Source of the DNA: Microthyrium microscopicum
Lineage: Eukaryota > Ascomycota > Dothideomycetes > Microthyriales > Microthyriaceae
NCBI GenBank assembly: GCA_010405405.1
Contig: MU004232.1
Span: 1,507,481-1,571,480 of the forward strand
Direction: 5' to 3'
DNA: 64,000 nucleotides
Positions 1-9,374 of this stretch are shown in pieces. The translations under genes were made by a program, and so were the position numbers. The notes under the pieces are model-generated. The model was not told the DNA's origin and did no database searches. It worked only from the letters and a program-made list of their open reading frames with translations. Within the stretch, counting starts at the first letter, position 1; each line of letters opens with the position of its first letter.

Positions 1-82
1 GGAAAACTTATATTTCTTGCTTCTGATCCACTTCTCACCCTCGACAATGTTCTATATCATTGCAGCAACTGTCGCTAACGTA

Positions 83-938
83 ATGGACAGCGATATCAAT
101 GCCGTTATAATGGATTACCTCCTCAGCGAGGGTTATCCAGACGCTGCCCAGAAGTTCGCTTCCGAGGCCAACTTGCTTCCAGAGCTGAGTATCGAAACCA
201 TCGAGCACAGAGTTGAGATTCGCAACTGCATATTGGCTGGAGATATCGAGACAGCGATTGAAAGAATTAATGATCTCAACCCGCAAGTAAGTCTTACCCA
301 AGTCTCATCTTTCTCAACTTCCATGATTATTTTGTTCATGCACCACTCATAGCTTCGGCTAGGATGATAATCAATACAACTTCAGTCCTCAGTATGATCG
401 GATTACCCACTAATTCAAGCATTCGTTTTGTTGAACCGAATTCATTGCTAACGCGCCATGACACTAGATTCTCGACAAGAATTCCAAGCTCCACTTTGCC
501 CTCCTTAGACTTCAACTCGTTGAAATTGTAAAACGTGGCGATCCGAACAATAAGGAGGATCTGATGAAGGCTATTAGTTTCGCCAACAAGCAGCTTGCCC
601 CTCGAGCCAAGGAGTCAAAAGAATTCATTGAAGATCTGGAAAAGGGAATGGCTTTGATTATTTTTCCCCGCGACAACCTTCCAGTCACTCTGAAGCCCTT
701 GCTCGACCCGGCCTTGCGATTCGATATCGCCGCTCAGGTCAATGAAGCCATTCTCTTGAGCTCTGGTTCTCGCCGAGAGGCTAGAATCAAGGATCTCATC
801 AAGCTCCGGCAATGGTCCGAGCAGAAGGCCAGAGATATGAAGAAGGCAATTCCGGCGCGACTTTCGCTGGGATTGAACCTTGATGATGAAACGGATGATG
901 ATAACATGAACGGTGATGGCGATGCAATGGTCACGTAG
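83..938 (+). CDS. gid8: GID8-like LisH/CTLH/CRA protein, 5' end uncertain
   Basis: Likely a GID/CTLH E3 ubiquitin-ligase scaffold subunit; in yeast the complex marks gluconeogenic enzymes for degradation. Exons seen: about 91-286 and 468-938, joined in phase 0 across a GTAAGT...CTAG intron. The LisH helix begins at SDINAVIMDYLL, followed by a CTLH segment (ILDKNSKLHFALLRLQLVE) and a CRA-type C-terminus (LLDPALRF, VNEAILLSSGSRREARI), ending in an acidic tail. An ATG at 83 is in frame, but a branch-like GCTAAC at 73-78 and an acceptor at 89-90 suggest that position 91 opens an internal exon and the true start lies left of the window. Family members normally have some residues before LisH. Family call is firm; the start is not. 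Confidence 0.85.
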
Positions 939-1334
939 CACGATAAATTGCGCAAGTGTGCTGAGGATATCAGAGCCGAAGAGCTGCTCTTGAGACAGCG
1001 TGGATGAATATGCCTTGACGCAAGCCAGATCCTTGTGCTCGTCCGGCTGCTGGACCTCGTTGCCAGTATTATTGGATTTGAGTGGGATCGTGACAGGCTT
1101 CCAGAATTTCAGAACTTGGTCAACCATTAATGCTGCGTTCACTAGCTATTTGCTTGAAACCTTGAGATACCACAATTGAATTCTTGTATTACTACTGCAA
1201 CATAACCATTCTTTTATGCTCTATTACGTCAGTCTCTCAACTAATCGGCACTCATGGTCGATTGGGCCTGGGATTTGCAACTACACATGATTAAATTGAC
1301 ATCACAAGGGACAGCTCAGCAAAGTTTGGATCAA
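939..1334. other. convergent intergenic stretch
   Basis: 396 bp between the ends of two convergent genes; it presumably holds both 3' UTRs. I see no further gene, repeat or RNA in it. Confidence 0.6.
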
Positions 1335-3391
1335 TTACGGTGATCGCTCGCGCTTCAACTCCTCCTCCAATTGCTGTTCCAAACGCGAGTCCATATCTGA
1401 AAGCTCTTGCAACCGGGACAGTCTTGCTCTCTCTTCTCGAATGCGGTTCTGCTGCTCCCGCAGAGCGTTGATATTGCTGTTTGTACTCGGCGAGATAGCA
1501 TCAGTAGCTGACGACGACACACTCGTTCTGTCAACAGGCGTACTTGGAAAAGCAACTGGCTGAGACCCCGACAGCAGCGAGTGCGCAGCCTGAGGGGATC
1601 CTTCATAATGCGTTACAGCGGAATGGCTGGGACTTTCAGTTGCTCGCGCGGCGGATTGCTCAGACAAATTATCCGAGATTCGTGACATTGGACGGTTCTC
1701 ACCAGACAGTTCTGGCAAGCGATTGTCCCTTTGTGAAACCGGACGAGCTTCTGCTGGCATTTCTGACATGATCGGGTAGTATGTGTTGTTGGGATAGTTT
1801 TGATATGCTTCACTGTGTTGAGGTGGGCTGCCAACGATATTGGACGAGACGCCTCTGGTGGAGACAGCTGCTATGGGTGGTTTCGCGCTTTCAGGACGGT
1901 ATGTGTTCTCAGGAGGATAGGCGGTTGCGAGAGTGTTGATTTGGTGGCCTCCGCCATAGCCAGTCCCTAGAAAGATCATTATTAGCGATTTGTTCCCTTT
2001 GAAAAGAGTAGTGGCGAACAACTGGGCGACAGAATATGTGGCACGCTCCCATCAGGTATGAGGTCTACCATCTGCTCCGCTTTATGCCGAGCTATGTTAT
2101 CTCCTTTTAGTGTATATAGAACTTGATTCACCGTCGAATGCATTGGGATTGAAAGCAGCTTTTCTTTAAGAGGTGCGATGGGAGGCATCAAACTTGTTCG
2201 GATCGCGCATTTATTTTGTCACCCGGTTGGCGAAGTATACATACCAACTTCTGCTGTTTCATATGCTGCTTCTTCCGCTTGGGTGAACGGCTTGTTCTTC
2301 CGAGCACGACGGCATAGAAGTACCACTGCGAGTATGCTGAGTGCAAGGAAAGCTAACGCCCCGATTACTGCACCTGCGATGACGCCAGCAGACGATTTCT
2401 TTTTCTTCACAGAAGCCGGGGGAGGCTTAGTGGAGGATGCATTTCCAGATTGTTGAGCGATCCAGCTAAGGACTTGTTGGTCTGTAGACTGCCACCTGAT
2501 ATTCACAGGCCAGGCTATCAGACTGGCATCAACTGAGCCCGACAAGAGCGTTGTCTCAGATAACGGAGCCTGAGATGCTAATGGTATGGTACCTGTAGTA
2601 GATGTTGCAATCGACGTGTAGTGTACGGTGACAGTGAATGGGGGCCCAACTCGCGGAGCCGTAGACGCGGACGACTTCAGGTTGGGTTTGTTGTTTATGA
2701 AGCTGTGGCACTGAGAGGCGGAGTATTGATAGCCTCTAAAAAATTAGAAGTCGTCAGCTTGGTTCCGACGTTCATTGGGCATAAGTAGAGAGTAGCTTAC
2801 GTGGGACAGCAGTTACCCGCTGTTTCTGTGACCGAACCTGCGGGTTGGTAGATACTCGTGGTGTCGATAGAATAACCTGATGGGCAGAATCCTGGAGAGT
2901 AAGTAGTAATTGACGTTCCAATAGCTGGTTGGAAAGCAGTTCGGGCGATCAGACCCTGCAATTGTTAACTTTTAGTGAACATACCTACACTGAAGGACAT
3001 GTATATGAAGGAGATGCAGGCGAATATAATGAGAGTATTTACCGGGAAGCGCGAGCAATGGTATGCTCCCTGGTAGGTAGGCAGGATTGTTTGCGTAAGC
3101 AGATAATTCAGAAACGCACGAGGCTGCAGGTGTGAAGCTTGTTGTCAAAGGTTTTACTACTGTTGCAGTAGAGGTACTGGTTGGGTACGACGCCACGGAA
3201 ACGTATGTATATCCGCTTGATATTATTGTATAAGATGTCTGGTATCCGTATACAGAATATGTGACTAAGGCGGTGCTGCTTGGATCGCGGGTGTCAGTAG
3301 TAGTAACGCCAATGCCGTAAGTTGCAATCGATGTATCTCTTCTCTCAATTGGTTGTCCCAATGCCCCCATTAGCCGAAGTAGGTTCACCAT
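1335..3391 (-). CDS. single-pass membrane protein with Ser/Thr-rich ectodomain
   Basis: Five exons on the minus strand: 3391 to about 3043, about 2955 to 2801, 2735-2245, 1966-1335, with the exon 1/2 join unresolved (the simple GTAAAT donor leaves one base, so either the donor or the acceptor must differ; an acceptor before 2924 would fit). The product starts MVNLLRLMGALG, has a Thr/Ser/Tyr-rich extracellular part, a cysteine block with SPGFCPSGY and AGNCCP, a Lys-flanked transmembrane helix (GVIAGAVIGALAFLALSILA) followed by CRRARKNK, and a long polar cytoplasmic tail ending in a Glu/Arg-rich coiled coil. This plan is common in ascomycete surface or sensor-like proteins of unknown role; I cannot name it. 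The intron at 2244-1967 carries a MITE. Confidence 0.7.
2019..2229 (-). mobile_element. MITE copy A, inside a host intron
   Basis: 211-bp inverted-repeat element starting CAACTGGG and ending CCCGGTTG, flanked by a 5-bp duplication GCGAA (2014-2018 and 2230-2234). It is the most diverged of four copies in this window, and its ends still show GACAGAATATGTGG and, on the other strand, GACAAAATAAATG. It lies in the intron 2244-1967 of the membrane-protein gene; without the element and one duplication that intron would be 62 nt. Confidence 0.85.
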
Positions 3392-4265
3392 CTTGCTCGT
3401 GAAACAGATTGTAATTCTGGAACAAACAAAAAGATGAAGAGGATTTTTTTCAGAACTCAAGAAGAATGGCGGATGTTTAGGACCCAGTTGCTGGGGAAGT
3501 CTGAACTGCTTTTCGCCCAGCCTAGTATTGTCCAAAGGAATATGCGTATGCGGCTCTTGCAGAAGGCCCAAAAGTGCCTTGATGCTCCCTGCAATTTTTC
3601 CGCATTTGGGATATGGAAATGGCCCGTTAGCCAATGGTACGGGGAGCTGAGTGATCAAAGATGCATGACGGCTCGTGCATCGAAGGATGCAAGTTCAGCG
3701 TCCATGGTTTCACAGTCAAATAAGTATATCAATGGGCTCTAGATCAAGTCTAAGCATACGATAACCTCGAAAATCCTCGTAACGGAGTCTTCTATGTGGA
3801 ATTTGTCACTGGATCATAATTCCTAAGCGATTGCCCTTGGCTGGGGGTAAAAAAGAAGACATCTAAAATTCATCAGGCTGAACACTGGCGGTGTTATGGG
3901 GCGGAGTCCACAGGTGCAGTTTCGTACATGGTGGCTTTTTATATTATATTCCACTGGTCAATATATGCCGGCAGTACCGCATTGAGAATCTGTTATCTGG
4001 CACCAAATCTGAGATATTCTCCAACGATTGTGCCGTTCGATTCTCACAACGAAGACAGACTGTACAGAATATTGCTTTTGTGGCCAGCCCCATACCCGGT
4101 TTTCAGCCTGATGGCGAGGTCAGGGAGTACGAAACCAGTATGTCACTCTTCCATCTCAAGAGCACGACGAAACGCGATTGTAGTATCCCTTGAGATACTA
4201 CTCGGTGAATATCAGAAGGTTCATATTTACAACACTTAGAGCATTCAATCAAAATGTAATGAAGA
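3392..4265. other. intergenic, no gene seen
   Basis: About 870 bp upstream of the membrane-protein gene. Several open frames of up to about 100 codons occur (for example 3928-4239) but none has a recognisable domain or splice structure. Confidence 0.5.
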
Positions 4266-4478
4266 CAACGGCATGGCAAAATAAATGGCGTACTCCCATC
4301 TACTCTGATGTCTACCACCAGCGCTGCTAACCAAAAGGTGCTTTAATTCCCATCGTATCTAATAAAGATCCCCAGCCTAAACGCCGGTTATGGCGAAAAA
4401 AGCACTTAATCACCAAGCGTAGCATCTGGGTGCCATCAGGGTAGATGGGAGTACGCCATTTATTTTGCCATGCCGTTG
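4266..4478 (-). mobile_element. MITE copy B, near-perfect terminal repeats
   Basis: 213-bp element with 45-bp terminal inverted repeats (4266-4310 and 4434-4478) differing at one position; each begins CAACGGCATGGCAAAATAAA. Its interior lies in the opposite orientation to copies C and D: AGTGCTTT and AAAGCACCTTTTG are read on the minus strand. The flanks read GAAGA on the left and T+GAAGA on the right, so the 5-bp duplication is present with one extra base, or the element is one base longer on each side with GAAG duplicated. It has no coding capacity. Confidence 0.9.
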
Positions 4479-4726
4479 TGAAGAGTAATCTTGTAGGGGC
4501 GACGAATAAATGTGGCTGGTGCTTTGCGCCGCCCCCTTTCATCTGGGTCAGCTCATCAGAGTTTCTGAGTCTTACATCTACCTTATAGGTCACTCTACCT
4601 TCATTCATCTACCTCAGCATAATAATCGCGGATCTACTTGTTCATCAGTCTGACCGATTACCGCGCCTCCTTGTGGAAATACCTGTCTGGTAGAATCCCG
4701 AGTCTTCTGGAAGCCGCCTGAATAGA

Positions 4727-5722
4727 ATGCCTGAGCAGCCCACGTTGGTTTTTGTCCCTGGCTCGTGGCACAAGCCTTCATGTTACTGCAAGATTACCAA
4801 ACTTCTGGAAAAGCAACATAAACTCAAGTGCGTTTCAATCACTTTACCTTCGACAACTGGCAATCCAGCAGCAACGTTCAAGGATGACATTGAAGCCACT
4901 CGAGCAGCAATTACTGCAGAAATAGACTCTGGAAAAGATGTGGTAGTGATAGCTCACTCTTACGGGGGCATGGTTGGCAACAGCGCCATCAAGAACTATA
5001 CCCGATCGAGAGACGTCGCTGCAAACAGTTCTCCTGCTGAAGCAGAGGGCCAGCAGGCAGGTCAATATCAAAACCCAAGATCTGGCCATGTCATTGGTCT
5101 TATTCTCATCGCCTCTGGCTTCACATTAACAGGAATGGCCTTTATGGACCCTTTCTTCGGCCACCCGCCTCCATCCTGGCGCGTTAACAAAGAAACAGGT
5201 TATGCTGACCTCGTCGCCCGTCCTCAAGATCTATTTTATCACGACTTGCCGAAAGACGAGGCAGACTACTGGGCTTCTCAACTTACTACACAGAGCCTCA
5301 AAGCCTTGTTCGAAGGAGGAGAATTCGCATATGCTGGTTGGCTAGATGTTCCATCGTGGTACATCGGGACAGTTGAAGACCAGGGGCTGCCAGTACTGGC
5401 GCAACGAATGACAGTGGGTATGGCCAGGGAAATGGGTGGTCTTGTTGAACACAGAGAGTTGCAAACAAGCCATTCACCATTCCTGAGTAAGCCCGAAGAG
5501 ACGACCAGCATCATAGTAGATGCCGTCGAAGCATTCACGGGGAAGAAAGTAGAAAAGAGGTTAGCTGCAAACTACCAACGCAAAGGTATAGCTGTGCCAG
5601 GAACCAGGCTTTTGAAACCTGTTACATGGTTCAAGTTCGGATTGCCGATGCTCTTTGGGCGTGTAATGGGACGAGGGTTTCTAACCTTTCGCTGGATTCG
5701 AAGCTGGTGGGTTGCTACCTAG
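4727..5722 (+). CDS. alpha/beta hydrolase, 331 aa
   Basis: Single-exon gene starting at an ATG. The N-terminus TLVFVPGSWH gives the first core strand and oxyanion region; IAHSYGG holds the nucleophile Ser78 in the G/A-x-S-x-G elbow; TSHSPFLS near His249 is the catalytic-histidine turn typical of the plant methylesterase/hydroxynitrile-lyase-like branch. No signal peptide is evident, so it is probably intracellular. A 50-60 residue C-terminal extension rich in basic and aromatic residues follows the hydrolase fold. The substrate cannot be told from sequence. It is flanked by MITE copies B (upstream) and C (downstream) and is in no obvious cluster. Confidence 0.85.
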   Translation: MPEQPTLVFVPGSWHKPSCYCKITKLLEKQHKLKCVSITLPSTTGNPAATFKDDIEATRAAITAEIDSGKDVVVIAHSYGGMVGNSAIKNYTRSRDVAANSSPAEAEGQQAGQYQNPRSGHVIGLILIASGFTLTGMAFMDPFFGHPPPSWRVNKETGYADLVARPQDLFYHDLPKDEADYWASQLTTQSLKALFEGGEFAYAGWLDVPSWYIGTVEDQGLPVLAQRMTVGMAREMGGLVEHRELQTSHSPFLSKPEETTSIIVDAVEAFTGKKVEKRLAANYQRKGIAVPGTRLLKPVTWFKFGLPMLFGRVMGRGFLTFRWIRSWWVAT

Positions 5723-6151
5723 TCCATGCTGCGAAGTGTGTTTGACTAAGTATGATATGCGATGTATAATATTGTCAGATTCTCCACTCTCAACCAAAAA
5801 CCCAGAGAAGATTTAGATACCCCCAATTTTCTTCTCTCACTGCAATTTTCAATTAACCAAGCCATATTCTGAATTGAAGCAGAGATTCGGATTCGGACAT
5901 GACACCTGCGCATATGATCAGTTTTCAACCTTACAATCCCTTCAAGCTGATTTGGAGGATTGGCGACTTGAACTGGAAGGCTCCCTTCAAGTTCGTGCCA
6001 GAACCTTCTTAAAGTTGAAAAAAGGATAGTTTGGTGGCTGAGAGCTTGTAAACGCAGTCTAATTGTCGTCTATGGTCCCATAGACAGTGGCCAAAGAAGT
6101 CGAAGTTGAAAGTACCCGCATGAGAATGCGGAGCAGTGTAAGTAAGAGGGC
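5723..6151. other. intergenic, no gene seen
   Basis: 429 bp between the hydrolase stop and MITE copy C. It presumably contains the hydrolase 3' UTR; nothing else recognisable. Confidence 0.5.
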
Positions 6152-6364
6152 CAACCGATAGACACAATAAATGGCGTGCCCCCATCGACCTCGATGGCTT
6201 CTACACAACACGCACTAGTATCGAGTGCTTTATTTACCATCTAGGGCGTTCAGACTTAGATATCTTATTGAATGCGATGGAAAATATAACACCTCATAAT
6301 TAAAAGCGTTGGTGGGAGCCAGCGAAGTTGATGGGAAAACGTCAGTTATTTTGTCATGCGGTTG
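6152..6364 (+). mobile_element. MITE copy C
   Basis: 213-bp element beginning CAACCGATAG and ending CATGCGGTTG, with imperfect terminal inverted repeats and an exact 5-bp target duplication AGGGC (6147-6151 and 6365-6369). It shares with copy D the order: CAATAAATGGCG end, GAGTGCTTTATTT, a central AT-rich part, an ACACCT/AGCACCT block, GCGTTG, and the opposite TIR. No open frame of note. Confidence 0.9.
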
Positions 6365-6760
6365 AGGGCCTATAACGTGGCAATGCTCAGCTGTATGTCG
6401 TCTTTAGAAGGACTAGTTCTTTGGGACTAGACCGTCGTAATCTAGATAAGATATTTGAAGCTTTCGGGTGTTTGAAGCAATAAAGATAGATCTTCGAAAG
6501 TAATCAACTAAAATAGGCTTTTAAAGTATGGAGTAAAGTGAAGTTAATTTAGTGCCGTTGTTTAATTAATCATCTACAGCAACCAAATCAATAAAGCTCA
6601 CTGCTGACATTACAGGCAAATCGAGATGTTGGACTGCTGCTATTAAAACATTCCGTTCAGACTTCTCTACTCCGGAGTGGGTAGACTTCCGCTTCACTCT
6701 TCAAGCACAAACATCAAGCAGCAGAGGCATTCGACATTTCGACCAACACTCCTCCTCAGT
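6365..6760. other. upstream region of the secreted-protein gene
   Basis: About 395 bp, AT-rich. It carries an open frame from 6677 that runs into the downstream gene, but the signal peptide argues for the start at 6761. No clear TATA or repeat. Confidence 0.4.
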
Positions 6761-7303
6761 ATGATCGCATCACTCGTAATCGCTCTCTTGACTACCTCTG
6801 CTCTATCAATACCAACACAAGAGGCCGATCGCAGCTGCAGTGCAGAACCAATATGGAGCCTGAGCAATATCGAATACTATTCTCACATAATTTATTCAAC
6901 ACCTGCCCATCCAGCCATTCACGCCACTATCTCCTTTAATGTCACAAATACCGAAACGAAAGACACGACACATTGTGCAGCACACAGCCATGAATTTCCA
7001 GAGTTCTTTTACGGAAGAAATGTCTACAAATGCGACAATCCAGCTGGCGCAGGTACCAATCCGAAGGAGGTCACTAGCTTTTCATTTTCCAAGTCGAACT
7101 CCTCGCTTGTAGTAAACCAGTCTTGGGCTTGTGGATCTACCAATACAGTCAGGAATATGACAGCAGAAAGTCCAGTCCAGCTGAGTTGCGACACCCAGAA
7201 ATACAAAAACCCGAATTGGAAGGCAGGAGAGACATACGAATCCACCAAAGTCATCTGCCAGCCAAGTAGCTTGAAGCTCACTCCATTACAAATCGCCAAT
7301 TGA
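6761..7303 (+). CDS. small secreted cysteine-containing protein, 180 aa
   Basis: The start chosen is the second in-frame ATG (6761), which places a classic signal peptide first (MIASLVIALLTTSALS, cut near IPTQ). An upstream in-frame ATG at 6677 would bury that peptide behind 28 polar residues. The mature part is about 160 aa with six cysteines (SCS, HCA, KCD, ACG, SCD, ICQ), an even number fitting disulfides, and four N-glycosylation sequons (NVT, NSS, NQS, NMT). I know no domain for it; it resembles the many ascomycete secreted proteins listed as effector candidates, but function is unknown. It sits between MITE copies C and D. Confidence 0.65.
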   Translation: MIASLVIALLTTSALSIPTQEADRSCSAEPIWSLSNIEYYSHIIYSTPAHPAIHATISFNVTNTETKDTTHCAAHSHEFPEFFYGRNVYKCDNPAGAGTNPKEVTSFSFSKSNSSLVVNQSWACGSTNTVRNMTAESPVQLSCDTQKYKNPNWKAGETYESTKVICQPSSLKLTPLQIAN

Positions 7304-7735
7304 AGGTGGAAGAGTCCTCAGTTCGGGAATGGACAAGCATGTATCTCAAGCATAGTTCTTTGGTTTACTGTCAGTAGTTCAAGAGGTTTTCCAGTTAGAT
7401 CAAGGCTCGTTAATGTTTGTTGATAGATCTAATGCTATAATTCAAAGTTTCGCTTATTTCAAGTTTACTGTGATGCTTTTCAGGCTTATGAAGTTGTTTA
7501 TGTATGCTTCTCGTGTTTTCGGAAGACACGCTAGATCAATTCTCAGTCATAAACGGCGCTGCTAAACACTTAGTTAGTCGTACTGGAGGCAAGGTGACCA
7601 AATCAAGCGATCAGGTCACCATGAGCCAGAAGGTTTAAGCATTTCAGTTGTGATGTGACCTCATGACACCTCTGATCGCGAAGATTTGAAAAAGGACGTC
7701 GTTGTATGGCTAAGCTGAAAAATAGCAGAGCACAA
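7304..7735. other. intergenic, no gene seen
   Basis: 432 bp after the secreted-protein stop; AT-rich, with the probable 3' UTR. Nothing else recognised. Confidence 0.5.
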
Positions 7736-7948
7736 CAACAGGTCGGCAGAATAAATGGCGCGCTCCCATCAGCCTCGTTAGGTTATAGAGGCTACGATTT
7801 TTAGTCGAGTGCTTTATTTGCCTTGAAGGCTGTTTAGATTCGAATGGTTTATCGAATATAATAGGAAATATAGCACCTTTTGCTTAAGAGCGTTGATGGC
7901 AGCCATTAGAGTTGATGGGAGAGCGCCATTCATTTTGCTATGCCGTTG
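7736..7948 (+). mobile_element. MITE copy D
   Basis: 213-bp element beginning CAACAGGTCGGCAGAATAAA and ending GCTATGCCGTTG, with an exact 5-bp duplication CACAA (7731-7735 and 7949-7953). It matches copy C in length and orientation and matches the reverse complement of copy B across the interior (GTGCTTT, AGCACCTTTTG, AGAGCG, TGATGGGAG). It ends 269 bp before the zinc-knuckle gene. Confidence 0.9.
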
Positions 7949-8217
7949 CACAAACCTCTCATATTAAACTTGAATTACAATTGTCGAGCACTGATGACTA
8001 CAGACATCAAGCAAATCACGTATAGTTGTTTCAATACGATTTCGATGATCTGTACACCTCTTCACTCTATAACAACTGCACATCCCAAGGTCGGCGTTTC
8101 GATTTGTATTGGTCAAATCTTCCTAAACTAGCATCAAATCGGATTCGAAGTCGAACTCTTGCTGAAGTAGCTACACATACTGTCGTCAGTTTCTCAAAGT
8201 GTGTCCGTTCTGATACC

Positions 8218-8884
8218 ATGCTGTGCGTCCATTGTGGTGGATGTAGGTTTCCGAGTGCCAAAGAGTACTACTCCAAACTAACGTTACTTTGCAGCTGGCC
8301 ATCAAGCTCACACATGTGCCATACAATGTAGAATATGTGGTATTCGTAGGTGCATCCCAATACTAACGAGCTCAATTAATGGGATTATAGGCGGACACCA
8401 CCAGAAAATTTGCTCCGAAAATACTACCACAAACCCAATGTCATCATGGAATCGAAACTCCCCACCTCACCAAGCTCCGATTGCGCCAGTGCCCAGCCTC
8501 CTGGGCCCGACGGTCCCATCCTCAGCGACTCCAGGTTCAGTGATTCCTGATGCAGTGGTCCCAGCTATCGTTGTTTCAGCGTCAATTCCTACGACACGCC
8601 GCAGAGGTAAGAAGAACCGGAAACGAAGGAAAGGAACTGCAAAAATGTGTTCTCAATGTGAAGAAGAAGGACATGATGTTTCTAGTTGCCCAATAACAAT
8701 ATGTAGATCATGCGGCGGCTATGGCCATATGCTCCCTCGCTGTCCTGAGAGCATTTATGAATGGTGTGGTGGAGGCTTTTGCTTCTGGTGTGATGGCATG
8801 GAGCATCGAATAGAGGACTGTCCTGTGCGGTTATTTGGCCAACATAAGAGGTATGGCGAATTTCATGGCAGACATCATAGTTGA
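8218..8884 (+). CDS. CCHC zinc-knuckle protein with five knuckles, 189 aa
   Basis: Three exons: 8218-8242, 8295-8345 and 8391-8884, joined in frame through GTAGGT donors and TTGCAG/TTATAG acceptors. Looking only at the last exon would miss two knuckles. All five match C-x2-C-x4-H-x4-C: CVHCGGSGHQAHTC, CRICGIRGHHQKIC, CSQCEEEGHDVSSC, CRSCGGYGHMLPRC and CFWCDGMEHRIEDC. A Pro/Val/Ser-rich linker and a basic nuclear-type stretch RRRGKKNRKRRKG separate knuckles 2 and 3. Such arrays bind single-stranded nucleic acid (as in CNBP/Gis2/Byr3), so an RNA-binding role is likely. No capsid or protease region is present, so a retroelement origin is not supported. The start at 8218 leaves only one residue between Met and the first Cys, so an upstream exon is possible. 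Confidence 0.75.
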
Positions 8885-9374
8885 TCGAAACCTCTAGCGG
8901 GATCGCTTTTCGAATATTGAAGAATTGGTAGCCTAGATATCGACTAACATTTTGTGCACTAGAACTTTATCCTTATGAGATCCGCAATGGTGGCGAAAGT
9001 CATGTGGAAAGAGAAAGAAGGACATGTCGTCAGCAGAAGCTTCGGAATATATTGTACAAGTCAGGGGTACGTAGATATTCGTGGGGCAGAAGTTAGAACC
9101 TAGTAAACATGGCATGTAGGAGATGCTCCATCCTTGTTCGTTTCAAGTGTCTCAGCGAATTATGGTGCGAGATGCCCTGACTACAAGCTTCAGACATGAA
9201 GCCGAGGCGCAGACATACATATTGCCCGCCACCTATCTTCACATGGCATTGGGGAACAATGGCAATGCGATCATATGTAAACGATGATGCCTAGTTGAGG
9301 CCGAGAGCTTTAAAGCTTTGGTGTTTTCCACTTCAAGCTTCAAAACTTGTCCACACATACTCTTATCAGTCATT
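8885..9374. other. intergenic, P450 upstream region
   Basis: 490 bp between the zinc-knuckle stop and the P450 start; it contains the P450 promoter. No gene or repeat seen. Confidence 0.5.

Noticed and set aside
8218-8884. Retroelement Gag origin of the zinc-knuckle protein
   Set aside because: Five knuckles, an intron-containing gene, and no neighbouring capsid, protease or polymerase sequence; CNBP-like host protein fits better.
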